A DNA stretch of 64,000 nucleotides from Berkiella_A sp963976875 (lineage in GTDB: Bacteria > Pseudomonadota > Gammaproteobacteria > Berkiellales > Berkiellaceae), in assembly GCA_963976875.1 (NCBI GenBank), contig CAXBML010000009.1, positions 39,952 through 103,951 on the forward strand, in the 5' to 3' direction. The notes below the pieces were generated by a model that searched no databases, was not told where the DNA came from, and saw only the letters and a program-made list of their open reading frames with translations. This document shows, one piece after another, positions 8,825 to 17,636 of this stretch (position 1 is its first letter; the number at the start of each line of letters is the position of its first letter). Position numbers and translations under genes: made by a program.

Positions 8825-9007
8825 GGTTATGTGACTGAAGCGTTTTAGCTTTGAGCACAAACCTTAAAGTTTATATGCTCAGCAACAAACTTAATTTTAT
8901 ACGAAGTACTATTAATTTAGTTCGAATAACTGTTATTGTTTCTGAGACGTTTGTGATTTAGCAATACAATAATAATGACAATAATAAATGCAAGTTAGGA
9001 GAGTGAT

Positions 9008-10234
9008 ATGATTAAGGGATCTAAACATAAAGGTTCAGGCTCTGGAAGTGATTTATCTGGCTCTGATAGCGATACTTTTAGCCCAGACAGTGGCATTTTT
9101 AGAGCTGAATTTGGGCAACCCAACACTCAAAATGCCATGCTAAGAATTTTCAGAGCATATCAAGAGTCTATTATTAAATTACTATTGGCCAGTCAACGTA
9201 TTGAACATAGACTGACAAAAGTCCAGTTTCTTGCAGATAGAATGCAGGAAGAGGGTAGCGCAGTGATGGATAGTGATATTACGGATGCCGCAAAAATTCA
9301 AGCGCATCATATCGGTGCTTATCAAACCCTAAATGTTTCTTTCACTGAAAAGCAACGCATCATTCAAGAATATATTCAGCTCATTCGATTTGAGATAAAA
9401 GATAAAGCAGTTACACCTGAAAATGTTAAGCATGCGATGCAAGCTTTGACGGCAGAAGTCTCACCTGGAAAACTTTTTTCAACGTTTATGAACCACTGCG
9501 CGCACTCATCTTTTGTATTGGATGCCATTGTTTATGAAGTTCGACATGCTAAAAAAAATACTGAATTAACAGAAGAAGATGTTGAGATTGCAAATGGAGT
9601 ATGGCGACAGGTTGAAGAACAGCGGTATAAGCGATTAAAACAAAAAGTTACAGATATTATGGCCAAAGTTGAAAAATGGCATGACATTATACCTCAGCCA
9701 TTAACAGACAAGGAAATGGTTGAAAGAGAACGCTTAAACCCTTTTGAGCCAGGAGAAGACAAAGAGTATAGAGCTGAACGACGCAGGTTAGTTCCGGGGC
9801 ATGCTGCGAGCTTAAAGCAAATTCAAGATAGGGCGGTCGCCAGAGAAGCGGCTAGCTCATATGCTAGAGCAAAGCAGCCTCTTCACAAACAACATTGTGA
9901 GTTGGGTGATCAAGAGCGGTTAGAAATGCAATTTAAATTGGGTATTCACCCGTTTTCTAAAAGTCGTCAAGGGTATGGAGAATTAGTGTTAAATACTGTT
10001 ACGGGGAACCAGTCTTGGCTTTCAAAGTTTGAAGGAGCACAATTAGACCCGGATCTGCCAGTTCTTTTTCCAGCTCGAAAAGAGCACGCGATTAAAACAT
10101 TAACCCCTTTTTTGCAATTGCGCCGTGATGCAAGTAGAAAACTCGCAGACGACTCATTTGAGCCGGAAGCCAATAGAGAAGAAGTTGATACTTTGATGGA
10201 CGATCTAAAAAAATTAAAAATTAGCACTTATTAA
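9008..10234 (+). CDS. hypothetical protein, 408 aa
   Basis: AGGAG lies eight bases before the ATG at 9008. The first 45 residues are Ser/Gly/Asp-rich (SGSGSDLSGSDSD) and probably disordered. Residues 50-250 are strongly helical with heptad-like spacing, and residues 290-408 are basic and mixed. There are no membrane segments and no catalytic motif that I recognise. The gene stands alone between the persulfide-dioxygenase-like gene and a good terminator. The disordered head and helical body resemble many unassigned Legionellales effectors, but a structural role in the cell is equally possible. Confidence 0.6.
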   Translation: MIKGSKHKGSGSGSDLSGSDSDTFSPDSGIFRAEFGQPNTQNAMLRIFRAYQESIIKLLLASQRIEHRLTKVQFLADRMQEEGSAVMDSDITDAAKIQAHHIGAYQTLNVSFTEKQRIIQEYIQLIRFEIKDKAVTPENVKHAMQALTAEVSPGKLFSTFMNHCAHSSFVLDAIVYEVRHAKKNTELTEEDVEIANGVWRQVEEQRYKRLKQKVTDIMAKVEKWHDIIPQPLTDKEMVERERLNPFEPGEDKEYRAERRRLVPGHAASLKQIQDRAVAREAASSYARAKQPLHKQHCELGDQERLEMQFKLGIHPFSKSRQGYGELVLNTVTGNQSWLSKFEGAQLDPDLPVLFPARKEHAIKTLTPFLQLRRDASRKLADDSFEPEANREEVDTLMDDLKKLKISTY

Positions 10235-10239
10235 ACATA

Positions 10240-10266
10240 CCGAGCCTACATGGCTCGGCTTTTTTG
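10240..10266 (+). terminator. Rho-independent terminator
   Basis: CCGAGCC pairs perfectly with GGCTCGG around TACAT, followed by C and six Ts. It starts six bases after the stop codon of the 408-residue protein and ends that transcription unit just before the phosphatase gene. Confidence 0.85.
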
Positions 10267-10299
10267 GGGCCTAAAAAATTCAAAAGAAAGGAAATCTGC

Positions 10300-11298
10300 A
10301 TGATGAAAAAAATGCCTACATTATTTTTTGTCTTATGCTTTTGTAGTGCTTTACAGGCAGAATTAAAACCGCAAGAGCCTAACATCTTGCCATCATGGAA
10401 TAATAGCAGTTCTAAGCAAGCGATTATTGATTTTGTCGATGCCGTTACCAATGAAAGTGGGCCAGATTTTGTTCCTGCTGCCGAACGTATAGCCGTTTTT
10501 GATAACGATGGTACGCTTTGGTCAGAAAAGCCTGTTTATTTTCAACTCTTCTTTGCTTTAGAACGCGCTAAGGCATTGGCACCGCAGCATCCAGAGTGGA
10601 AAAAAAATCCGTTATACAAACCTATAATGGCAGGAGATTTGAAAGCTTTATCTGCTGGCGGACATGCAACGTTGCTTAAACTGATGATGTTAACGCATGC
10701 TAATACAACTGTGAATGAGTTTAATGGCATCGTTAAAGAATGGGTAAAAACAGCAAAGCATCCTGAAACAGGCAAAGCTTATACAGATATGGTATACCAA
10801 CCAATGCTTGAGGTTTTGACATATTTGAGAGCGAATGGTTTTAAGACGTATATTGTCTCAGGAGGGGGGATTGAGTTTATGCGACCTTGGACTGAGCAAG
10901 TATACGGTATCCCGCCTGAGCAAGTGATCGGTAGTAGCCTTAAAACAAAATTCGAGATACAAGATAAGAAACCAGTAGTATTTCGGCTACCAGAAATTAA
11001 TGTGTTGAACGATAAAAGCGCTAAACCACTTAGTATATCTCAAGTCATTGGTCGTCTCCCCATTATGGCATTTGGTAATTCAGATGGGGATTTAGAAATG
11101 CTGCAATGGACAACGTCTGGAAAAGGCAAACGGTTAGGGCTGATAGTACATCATACGGATGACAAGCGTGAATGGGCGTATGATCGAGAGTCAATTGTCG
11201 GGAAATTAGATGAGGCGATGGATGAGGCCAAGCAAAATGGATGGGTCATGATTGATATGAAGTCAGACTGGAATAAGATATACAAAACACAGGAGTGA
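10300..11298 (+). CDS. exported HAD-family phosphatase (phosphoserine-phosphatase-like)
   Basis: I start at the ATG at 10300, with AAAGGAA just upstream. An upstream extension would run into the terminator. Residues 1-20 are a signal peptide (basic start, hydrophobic core, cut after LQA), so the enzyme is probably periplasmic. HAD motif I is AVFDNDGTLW (D68, D70), motif II is TYIVSGGG, and motif III/IV is IMAFGNSDGDLEML. Exported HAD proteins of this family hydrolyse phosphomonoesters; the substrate is unknown. The gene is followed by a long perfect hairpin and is not in an operon with hemC. Confidence 0.75.
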   Translation: MMKKMPTLFFVLCFCSALQAELKPQEPNILPSWNNSSSKQAIIDFVDAVTNESGPDFVPAAERIAVFDNDGTLWSEKPVYFQLFFALERAKALAPQHPEWKKNPLYKPIMAGDLKALSAGGHATLLKLMMLTHANTTVNEFNGIVKEWVKTAKHPETGKAYTDMVYQPMLEVLTYLRANGFKTYIVSGGGIEFMRPWTEQVYGIPPEQVIGSSLKTKFEIQDKKPVVFRLPEINVLNDKSAKPLSISQVIGRLPIMAFGNSDGDLEMLQWTTSGKGKRLGLIVHHTDDKREWAYDRESIVGKLDEAMDEAKQNGWVMIDMKSDWNKIYKTQE

Positions 11299-11335
11299 TT
11301 TGCATATAAACATGACATAAAACATCATCTTTTCG

Positions 11336-11366
11336 CAGTCTATCTTTAGATGATAAAGATAGACTG
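11336..11366. terminator. strong hairpin after phosphatase gene
   Basis: CAGTCTATCTTTA at 11336-11348 pairs perfectly over 13 bases with 11354-11366 around GATGA. There is no T-run after it, so it may be a Rho-dependent or processing end rather than an intrinsic terminator. It lies 37 bases past the phosphatase stop codon. Confidence 0.5.
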
Positions 11367-11385
11367 TGAAATTCTAGGTTAGTTT

Positions 11386-11429
11386 AACTTATCTTAACTT
11401 AGCCTATCCTAGCCTGGGTTAACACCCAG
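11386..11429. repeat. degenerate decamer repeats and small hairpin upstream of hemC
   Basis: Four imperfect 10-base units run in tandem (TTAACTTATC, TTAACTTAGC, CTATCCTAGC, CTGGGTTAAC). The last unit overlaps a dyad CTGGGT-TAAC-ACCCAG at 11414-11429. The array sits between the phosphatase hairpin and the putative hemC promoter. Function unknown. Confidence 0.4.
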
Positions 11430-11460
11430 CCTTAGTTATTTAACATATATTCTGTAGGTT

Positions 11461-11490
11461 TTGTTTATTGAATGGGGGGTATGTTAGAAT
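11461..11490 (+). promoter_or_regulatory. putative sigma-70 promoter of hemC
   Basis: TTGTTT at 11461-11466 and TAGAAT at 11485-11490 are separated by 18 bases, with a TG one base before the -10. It lies 38 bases upstream of the hemC start codon. The -35 match is modest. Confidence 0.4.
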
Positions 11491-11528
11491 GCATCCGGTT
11501 TTAGCATAGTCATAACCTAGGATGAACA

Positions 11529-12479
11529 ATGAAAGTAAAACTGGGAACACGCGGTAGCCCATTAGCGTTAGTTCAGGCAAATCTGATTAAAAAAGCTTTA
11601 GAAACTAATTGCAAAGATATTGATGTTGAAATTATCACGATCAAAACGCTGGGAGATCGTAAACAAGGCACGCCTGAAGCAAGTAATAGTGACAAGCAAG
11701 ATTGGGTTCATGATTTAGAATGTGCCATTCTGGATCAAACTATTGACTTTGCTGTTCACAGTGGAAAAGATGTGCCAGCTGAAATCATGGCTGAAACCGC
11801 GTTACTACCTGCCATGCCACGTGCTAACCCCCTAGATACATTTATTGGCCGACTCGACCCACATACTGGTGTACGACTACTTTTCTCTGAATTACCTCAA
11901 GGGGCCAAAGTTGGGACAGCGAGTTTACGAAGAAAAGCGGAACTGCTTAAGTTGCGCCCTGATTTAAATATTGTAGAACACCGGGGTAATGTGCGGACCC
12001 GCTTAGCAAAAATGGATAAAAGCGATGATATTATGGGTATTGTCTTAGCTTGTGCTGGATTAGAGCGATTAGGATATGATGATTTGGTCCATGAACCTTT
12101 TAATGCTGAGGATATGATGCCGGCTGTAAATCAAGGGATTTTAACTGTTCAGTTTCATGCCAATAATTCGGCATTAGTCTTGCTATTACAAGAATTGGCC
12201 GATAACAACACCTATGCAGAATGGCAAGCAGAGCGAGCGGTAGTTGAGCTGCTGGAGGGAGATTGTAAATCTGCTATGAGTATTTTTGCGCAATGTTTAG
12301 GAGAAAGTCTGACCATTAGTTCACGAGTCATGTCTGAAGATGCGCAAACCTCTGTTCATTATAGAACAACAGGTAATAAAGTAGATGCAGGTATATTGGG
12401 CGCCACTGTGGGGAAAAATTTACTTGAGCAGGGCGCAGATAAAATTATCGAGTCGTCTAGAAACTCACCAAACAAATAG
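11529..12479 (+). CDS. hemC: hydroxymethylbilane synthase (porphobilinogen deaminase)
   Basis: 316 residues, normal for the family. The protein polymerises four porphobilinogens into hydroxymethylbilane in heme synthesis. Diagnostic segments are LGTRGSPLALVQA at the N terminus, HSGKDVPAE with the catalytic Asp (family form HSMKDVP), VGTASLRRKAELL, EHRGNVRTRL and C246 in EGDCKSAMS, the dipyrromethane-cofactor attachment site. The C-terminal third is somewhat divergent. In most gammaproteobacteria hemC is followed by hemD; here the next gene is an unrelated membrane protein, so hemC stands alone. An own promoter is likely upstream. Confidence 0.93.
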   Translation: MKVKLGTRGSPLALVQANLIKKALETNCKDIDVEIITIKTLGDRKQGTPEASNSDKQDWVHDLECAILDQTIDFAVHSGKDVPAEIMAETALLPAMPRANPLDTFIGRLDPHTGVRLLFSELPQGAKVGTASLRRKAELLKLRPDLNIVEHRGNVRTRLAKMDKSDDIMGIVLACAGLERLGYDDLVHEPFNAEDMMPAVNQGILTVQFHANNSALVLLLQELADNNTYAEWQAERAVVELLEGDCKSAMSIFAQCLGESLTISSRVMSEDAQTSVHYRTTGNKVDAGILGATVGKNLLEQGADKIIESSRNSPNK

Positions 12480-12494
12480 TTAGGCAAGTTACTA

Positions 12495-12503
12495 GGGGGG
12501 GGG
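12495..12503. repeat. nine-G homopolymer upstream of membrane-protein gene
   Basis: Nine consecutive Gs in a strongly AT-rich setting, 35 bases before the first start codon of the next gene. Runs of this length are prone to slippage and, in a promoter or leader, can switch expression. Confidence 0.6.
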
Positions 12504-12538
12504 CGAGAAGCTTTTATTTAGAAAGAATACTTGCTAAT

Positions 12539-13396
12539 ATGCTAACTGTATTCCAACCCCAGATAAATAGGCTATTTATTATGACCAATAATAACCCCCT
12601 TATTATTCCTAATAAGCATTTACTTGCTATGGGCACCTCTTCTATATTTACCTTGTACGGCTCCATAAAGCTAATGGCATTGGCCTATAATTTTCTTGCA
12701 TATACCCTAGGAGTAGGTGGATTTATTAGTTTTTTCGCTAGTATTCCCTTTTTAGCAGTAGGAGGAGTCTTAGGTTTTGGATTGTTTGTACAAGCTTGCA
12801 AGTATCTCAAATTATGGCCTATGGACTTAAGTGCGAATGATATTTTTGGTGCTCATTTTTCTACAATGCCTAAAACATGGAAGGATAAAGTAGTAGAATT
12901 CACCAGCGTGTTTTTAAACGATTGTAAAACGGCATTAAGGACTTTTGATAGAAGTCTTTTAGAGCATTTGAGTCATTTTGTTGTCAGCGAGAATAGTCCA
13001 GAATATAAACGTTGGACAAGCGCTAATAAAGTAGTTGAATCGGAAGACCAAGGTTGGTTCGTAAGATCTGTTTTGGGACCATTTCAGTCTGCAAATCAAG
13101 CCATTAAAAAGTTTATTCAGACTCAAGGCATTCCTGCTGTTGCGCAAGGTATTATTTGCAAGGTAATTCATAAACAATCTGTACAATTTTGGCATGCCAG
13201 TACAATCTCTAGAATGAAATATAAGCATGAGATTACGGAGTCCGATTTAGATGCTGAATCTACTCAGGCGGCTATTTTGACAATGTACAATTATTCTCTT
13301 AGCCGTAAAGGGCTGGTTGAGACTGTGGCAACAGCTGTATACGCAGAGTATCAAAATCCACCAAAGACACCTGTTGTTGGAGTGAGATGCTCTTGA
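12539..13396 (+). CDS. hypothetical membrane protein
   Basis: 285 residues from the first ATG; a second in-frame ATG at 12581 (MTNNNPLIIP) is an equally plausible start, and neither has a good ribosome-binding site. Two hydrophobic segments lie at about residues 42-62 and 66-90, with a short Gly-rich turn between them. The remaining 190 residues are soluble and mostly helical. No family is recognised. The architecture, a hydrophobic hairpin followed by a soluble helical region, resembles the protein at 2460-3404. The nine-G run upstream may affect its expression. Confidence 0.55.
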   Translation: MLTVFQPQINRLFIMTNNNPLIIPNKHLLAMGTSSIFTLYGSIKLMALAYNFLAYTLGVGGFISFFASIPFLAVGGVLGFGLFVQACKYLKLWPMDLSANDIFGAHFSTMPKTWKDKVVEFTSVFLNDCKTALRTFDRSLLEHLSHFVVSENSPEYKRWTSANKVVESEDQGWFVRSVLGPFQSANQAIKKFIQTQGIPAVAQGIICKVIHKQSVQFWHASTISRMKYKHEITESDLDAESTQAAILTMYNYSLSRKGLVETVATAVYAEYQNPPKTPVVGVRCS

Positions 13397-13680
13397 TCTT
13401 ATATTTATTGTAGTACAGGACGGCAGCCAGTCACAGTGTATCTTCTCCCTGAAACTGACTCAATTATATATTTGTTAATTGAGAGCACAACTGCCGCCAA
13501 TTAAATATTCTGGGGACTTTTCCACGTTAAGCCATGGCTATTAAAACAATAGCGAACTTTTCTCATAGATGAACCCGCAGGAAATAGTAATTTGCGGCGC
13601 AGCAAAAAGTAAACATGCCTTTATAAATTTAGTTATAATAGCTCATATAAGCCTTCTATTTAAAATAGCTTTATTGAATC

Positions 13681-13712
13681 TTAGTTTCTTAGTTTCTTAG
13701 TTTCTTGGCTTC
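13681..13712. repeat. 8-bp tandem repeat upstream of topB
   Basis: TTAGTTTC occurs three times in perfect tandem and a fourth time as TTGGCTTC. It lies 71 bases before the topB start, within a 386-base gene-free stretch (13397-13782) in which I recognise nothing else. Copy-number change would alter promoter spacing. Confidence 0.6.
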
Positions 13713-13782
13713 TTTGTATATTTACGAGTTTTTCAGTACGCTTATTGGCAATAATTTAAAAATAACATGAATAATAAATAAC

Positions 13783-15948
13783 ATGAGTAAAAAATTATAT
13801 ATCTGTGAAAAACCCAGCCAAGCAAGGGATATTTCCCGCGTATTGGGTGTTAAAAAAAAACATGAAAGCCATATCGAAGGTTCTGATATCATTGTTACTT
13901 GGTGCCTAGGCCATCTACTCGAATCGGCAAAACCAGATTATTATTGTAAAGAATTAAAACCATGGCGCATAGAAAAGCTTCCCATCATTCCAGAAACGTG
14001 GCATATGGAGCCTGTCGGTAGGGTTAAAAAGCAGCTTCAAGCGGTTAAGAAATTAATTAAATCAACAAATCACATCGTCATTGCAACCGATGCGGATAGA
14101 GAAGGAGAGCTCATTGCCAGAGAGCTAATGGAGTATTGTCGCTACCAAGGAACAGTAGAAAGGTTGTGGTTATCTGCTCTAGATGATGTCAGCATTAAAA
14201 AAGCACTTAAAACCATAAAGCCTGGCAGCACAACCGAGAATTTGTATCATGCAGGCTTAGGGCGCCAGCGTGCTGATTGGATAGTCGGCATGAATATGAC
14301 CATGGGTACAAGCAGCTTATTTGGTAAATTCGGCGAAGGTGTATTATCTGTAGGCAGAGTGCAAACACCAACATTACAACTCATCGTTGACAGAGACAGG
14401 GCCATAGAGCAGTTTAAGTCGCAAGACTATTATGAGTTGTATGCAAAATTTATAGATGACAGCAATGTGGGCATTTGGCTAAAGTGGGCTGTGCCTGATG
14501 CTTTAAAAGACAATGAGCCAGGAAGATGTCTAGATATAACGGCTGTCAAAGACATAGCAACTAAGATACATGCTCAACCTGCTGTCATTACAAAATTAAC
14601 CAAACAAAAGAAAAGATTAGCAGCACCACTTCCGTTCTCGCTTTCAGCTTTACAGAAGAAAGCATCATCATTATATGGCTTTACTGCAAAAAAAACATTA
14701 TCTGTTGCACAGGAATTGTATGAAAAGTATAAAATAACAACTTATCCTCGAACCGATTGTGGCTATTTGCCAGCGTCACAATTTTCGGATTCTAAAGATG
14801 TGCTGGATACACTCTTGCAAAATGACTCAACCTTGGCTGACTTGATTGGAGCTTGCGACACCCAATTTAAATCTTCTGCATGGAACGATAAAAAAGTCAC
14901 TGCGCATCATGGTATTATTCCGACCACAAACAACAAAGTCAATTTATCTAGTATGCCTGACGACGCACTTAAGATATTCCATCTAATACGGTCAGTGTAT
15001 ATCGCTCAATTTTTGGGTGATTTTGAATATAAACACACAAAAATTATTGTTAGTTGTGAGCAAGAGCAATTTACCGCAACAGGTAAAATACCCTTAGTAC
15101 AGGGCTGGAAAAAAGCACTCGAATTTGACAAATCAGGTACATCTTCAAAAGGGGAGGATGAAACGACACAAGATTTACCAGATTGGACACAAGGACAAAG
15201 CCTACTGGAAGAACAAGAAAAAATGGCCAAGAAGAAGACCAAGTCGCCAGGCCGATTTACCGAGGGCACTTTGATTGGCGCCATGGAGTCTGTTGGCCGC
15301 TATGTGGAAGATCCAAAGCTAAAAAAAGTATTAAAAGAAACGTCAGGTATAGGGACGCAAGCAACACGGGCCGCAATTATTGAGACATTGATAAAACGTG
15401 ATTATATTACCCGCGATAAGAAAAAGTTAATATCTTCTGAAAAAGGCAGAGCTTTAGTGGATTTGTTGCCAAAAGAAGTGACCGACCCTGCAACTACAGC
15501 AAGATGGGAGCAGGATTTAGAAGAGGTTGCTGCTGGAAATTTGGCTTTAGATTTGTTTTTAGCCAATCAAAATAAGGGGCTAAGCGAAATGCTTAAAGCC
15601 TTAAATCAGGGTAATGCTCAAGCACCACAATCTAACCAAAACCTAAATGTTCCTTCGAGTAAACATAAATGCCAGTCTTGTGATAAACCGATGGCAAGGC
15701 GTAAGGTAAAAAACAAAAATAGCTATTTTTGGGGTTGTACGGGATACCCTGAATGTAAAATCACATTGCCTGACTTCAAAGGAAAACCAGGGAAAAAGAA
15801 AACAGCCGCAAAGAAAACAGAGCACGCCTGTCCTAAATGTAAAACAGGATACTTGGTTGAACGTAAGAGTGCGCGAGGTAAGTTTTATGGTTGCTCAGGC
15901 TATCCTAAGTGTAAAAATATAGAACAAGATATATCAACTACCTCATGA
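13783..15948 (+). CDS. topB: DNA topoisomerase III
   Basis: 721 residues. Type IA topoisomerase: TOPRIM domain at the N terminus (KLYICEKPSQARDISRVLG and ATDADREGELIARE), then the catalytic tyrosine Y321 in ITTYPRTDCGYLP, and a conserved TRAAIIETLIKRDYI segment. Two zinc-ribbon modules follow at the C terminus, each with CxxC...CxGYPxC cysteines (CQSCDKP...CTGYPEC and CPKCKTG...CSGYPKC). The enzyme relaxes and decatenates DNA through single-strand passage. It converges on msrBA. Two C-terminal zinc ribbons are more than E. coli TopB carries but are known in other TopB lineages. Confidence 0.93.
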   Translation: MSKKLYICEKPSQARDISRVLGVKKKHESHIEGSDIIVTWCLGHLLESAKPDYYCKELKPWRIEKLPIIPETWHMEPVGRVKKQLQAVKKLIKSTNHIVIATDADREGELIARELMEYCRYQGTVERLWLSALDDVSIKKALKTIKPGSTTENLYHAGLGRQRADWIVGMNMTMGTSSLFGKFGEGVLSVGRVQTPTLQLIVDRDRAIEQFKSQDYYELYAKFIDDSNVGIWLKWAVPDALKDNEPGRCLDITAVKDIATKIHAQPAVITKLTKQKKRLAAPLPFSLSALQKKASSLYGFTAKKTLSVAQELYEKYKITTYPRTDCGYLPASQFSDSKDVLDTLLQNDSTLADLIGACDTQFKSSAWNDKKVTAHHGIIPTTNNKVNLSSMPDDALKIFHLIRSVYIAQFLGDFEYKHTKIIVSCEQEQFTATGKIPLVQGWKKALEFDKSGTSSKGEDETTQDLPDWTQGQSLLEEQEKMAKKKTKSPGRFTEGTLIGAMESVGRYVEDPKLKKVLKETSGIGTQATRAAIIETLIKRDYITRDKKKLISSEKGRALVDLLPKEVTDPATTARWEQDLEEVAAGNLALDLFLANQNKGLSEMLKALNQGNAQAPQSNQNLNVPSSKHKCQSCDKPMARRKVKNKNSYFWGCTGYPECKITLPDFKGKPGKKKTAAKKTEHACPKCKTGYLVERKSARGKFYGCSGYPKCKNIEQDISTTS

Positions 15949-16046
15949 AAAGTGGGTTTGGACTCTTATCGTGAATACACAATAAATCCAGCATTCAAAG
16001 TATGATAATGTGCTTCTATCTATTAACAGCTTTGGAGGAATTCTCT

Positions 16047-16919
16047 CTACTCGAACCTTGGTTCCCGAATATGACAGTAGGGTGTTTTACCTGTTTTGGC
16101 ATAATAGTTTTGATGATATTCTTCTGCAGGCCAGAATGGGTTGTTGGCGAATCGTACATCCGTTGCAATTTGTAGGTTTTGCTTTTCTAATTGCGCTATA
16201 AGATTCTCTACGATCTGCTTTTGCTCTTCATTATGATAAAACACCGCACTCAAGTATTGTGGCCCAATATCTGGTCCTTGTCCATTTTGTTGGGTGGGGT
16301 TGTGAATACAAAAGAAGTCTTTTGTCAAAGCTTCGTAATCTATCAGTTTTGGGTCGAATAATATTCGTATTGCTTCTAAGTGACCCGTTCGACCAGAACA
16401 GACTTGTTCATAGGTCGGGTTTATCTCTGTACCGCCGCAATAACCGACTTCTGAGTATACAACACCTTTATTTTGTTCTAATAGTGTTTGAACACCCCAA
16501 AAGCATCCCGCCGCAAAAATCACTTCATGAGTATCTAGAACCTCAGAATTTTCTACAAAGTCAAGTGCCAGGGAATTAACGCAATGCCTTTGGTTGTGTG
16601 GCGTTAACATTTCACCTGTAAAAACATGGCCCAAATGTCCTGAGCATCGATTACAAAGTATTTCAGTTCTGTGGCCATCCGCATCAACCTCGCGTTTGAT
16701 AGCATTTGGAATCTCATCATCAAAGCTTGGCCAACCACAACCAGATAAAAATTTATTGCTAGAGCGAAACAATGCTAAACCGCATTGCCGACAAAGATAC
16801 GAACCTTGTTGTTCATTAAGATTAAATTGTCCGCTATGTGGGGGCTCTGTAGCTTTGTTGTTTAGTACGGCAAAAGCTTGTGGCGTGAGTGAGGCAGATT
16901 TAAAAAATGGTTTTGTCAT
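16047..16919 (-). CDS. msrBA: bifunctional methionine sulfoxide reductase, MsrB-MsrA fusion
   Basis: About 290 residues. I start at the ATG at 16919; an upstream TTG at 16931 is possible. Residues 1-130 are MsrB: two zinc CxxC pairs (CRQCG, CNRCSG), the GWPSF and GHLGHVF segments and the catalytic Cys in RHCVNSLAL. Residues 135-290 are MsrA: catalytic AAGCFWGVQ, GYCGG and YHQNYYAKTG. MsrA reduces the S- and MsrB the R-epimer of methionine sulfoxide. The B-A order is the less common orientation compared with A-B fusions. There is no signal peptide, so it is cytoplasmic. It repairs oxidised proteins and is relevant to survival in phagocytes. Confidence 0.9.
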   Translation of the reverse strand: MTKPFFKSASLTPQAFAVLNNKATEPPHSGQFNLNEQQGSYLCRQCGLALFRSSNKFLSGCGWPSFDDEIPNAIKREVDADGHRTEILCNRCSGHLGHVFTGEMLTPHNQRHCVNSLALDFVENSEVLDTHEVIFAAGCFWGVQTLLEQNKGVVYSEVGYCGGTEINPTYEQVCSGRTGHLEAIRILFDPKLIDYEALTKDFFCIHNPTQQNGQGPDIGPQYLSAVFYHNEEQKQIVENLIAQLEKQNLQIATDVRFANNPFWPAEEYHQNYYAKTGKTPYCHIREPRFE

Positions 16920-17085
16920 AGGTCTAGCCAAAGATAGATTTTCTTATTTTTCTATTATATATTAATTGAGAGTCACATTTCTATATTAAGGCGTTAATTG
17001 AAACGGGGGATGCAGGCTGATTTGATAAGATCCTAATATTTATTATCTTTTGTTTTTTTAATGATGATTTGGTGATGCATGCAAA

Positions 17086-17610
17086 TTATTTTATAAAATC
17101 CTTTTTTAATCTTAAGAAGGTATTGATAGCGCCTGCAGGGTTATCAATCGCATCTGGATAGTATTGCCAAAAATAATCATCAAAGATCATAATTCCGCCC
17201 ACTTTCAACATTTCAAAACATTTTACTGCGTCAATAATGACATCATTTTTATGGTGTGAGCCATTTACATATGTCAAGTCAAAATGATTATGTTTTGCGT
17301 GGCTATTAAAATAGGAAAATGATGTGCCCTTGTATTTTGTGAGCCTATTATCATACGGTGCTAGATTATGATTTAAGGCTGACTCGATATTATTTTTGTG
17401 ACTGCTTGACCAGACTTGTGTTCGCCAGCACCCTCCCAGGTATCAACACATGTGAGGCTGGCATTTGGCAAAGACCGCAAATAATCTGTGGTTCCATAAC
17501 GTTAATGAACATGGCACTGATAGCCAACTTACACATCAAGATTGAGCGTTGAAAAATATACCTTCGCTAAAAATTACATTGCTGGCTTGTAGCATAAGAA
17601 CTTTAAATCG
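17086..17610 (-). pseudogene. decayed class I SAM methyltransferase (Methyltransf_24-like)
   Basis: Reading leftward, one frame gives RYGTTDYLRSLPNASLTCVD followed by TWEGAGEHKSG. A second frame continues NHNLAPYDNRLTKYKGTSFS, and in the same frame YFNSHAKHNHFDLTYVNGSH leads into an open 63-codon stretch with GGIMIFDDYFWQYYP. Together these trace a sugar- or antibiotic-type methyltransferase in order, with at least one frameshift near 17390 and stops in the N-terminal part. No intact start is present. The gene is dead in this copy. Confidence 0.75.
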
Positions 17611-17636
17611 TCATAAATTCGCATCAAATTTAAGCT

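Noticed and set aside
8852..8881. TGAGCA/TGCTCA inverted repeat after the persulfide-dioxygenase-like gene
   Set aside because: Only six pairs with an 18-base loop and no T-run; too weak to list as a terminator.
16259..16965. Rightward frames of 106 and 123 codons opposite msrBA
   Set aside because: They lie wholly inside the well-supported msrBA gene on the other strand and have no recognisable domain.
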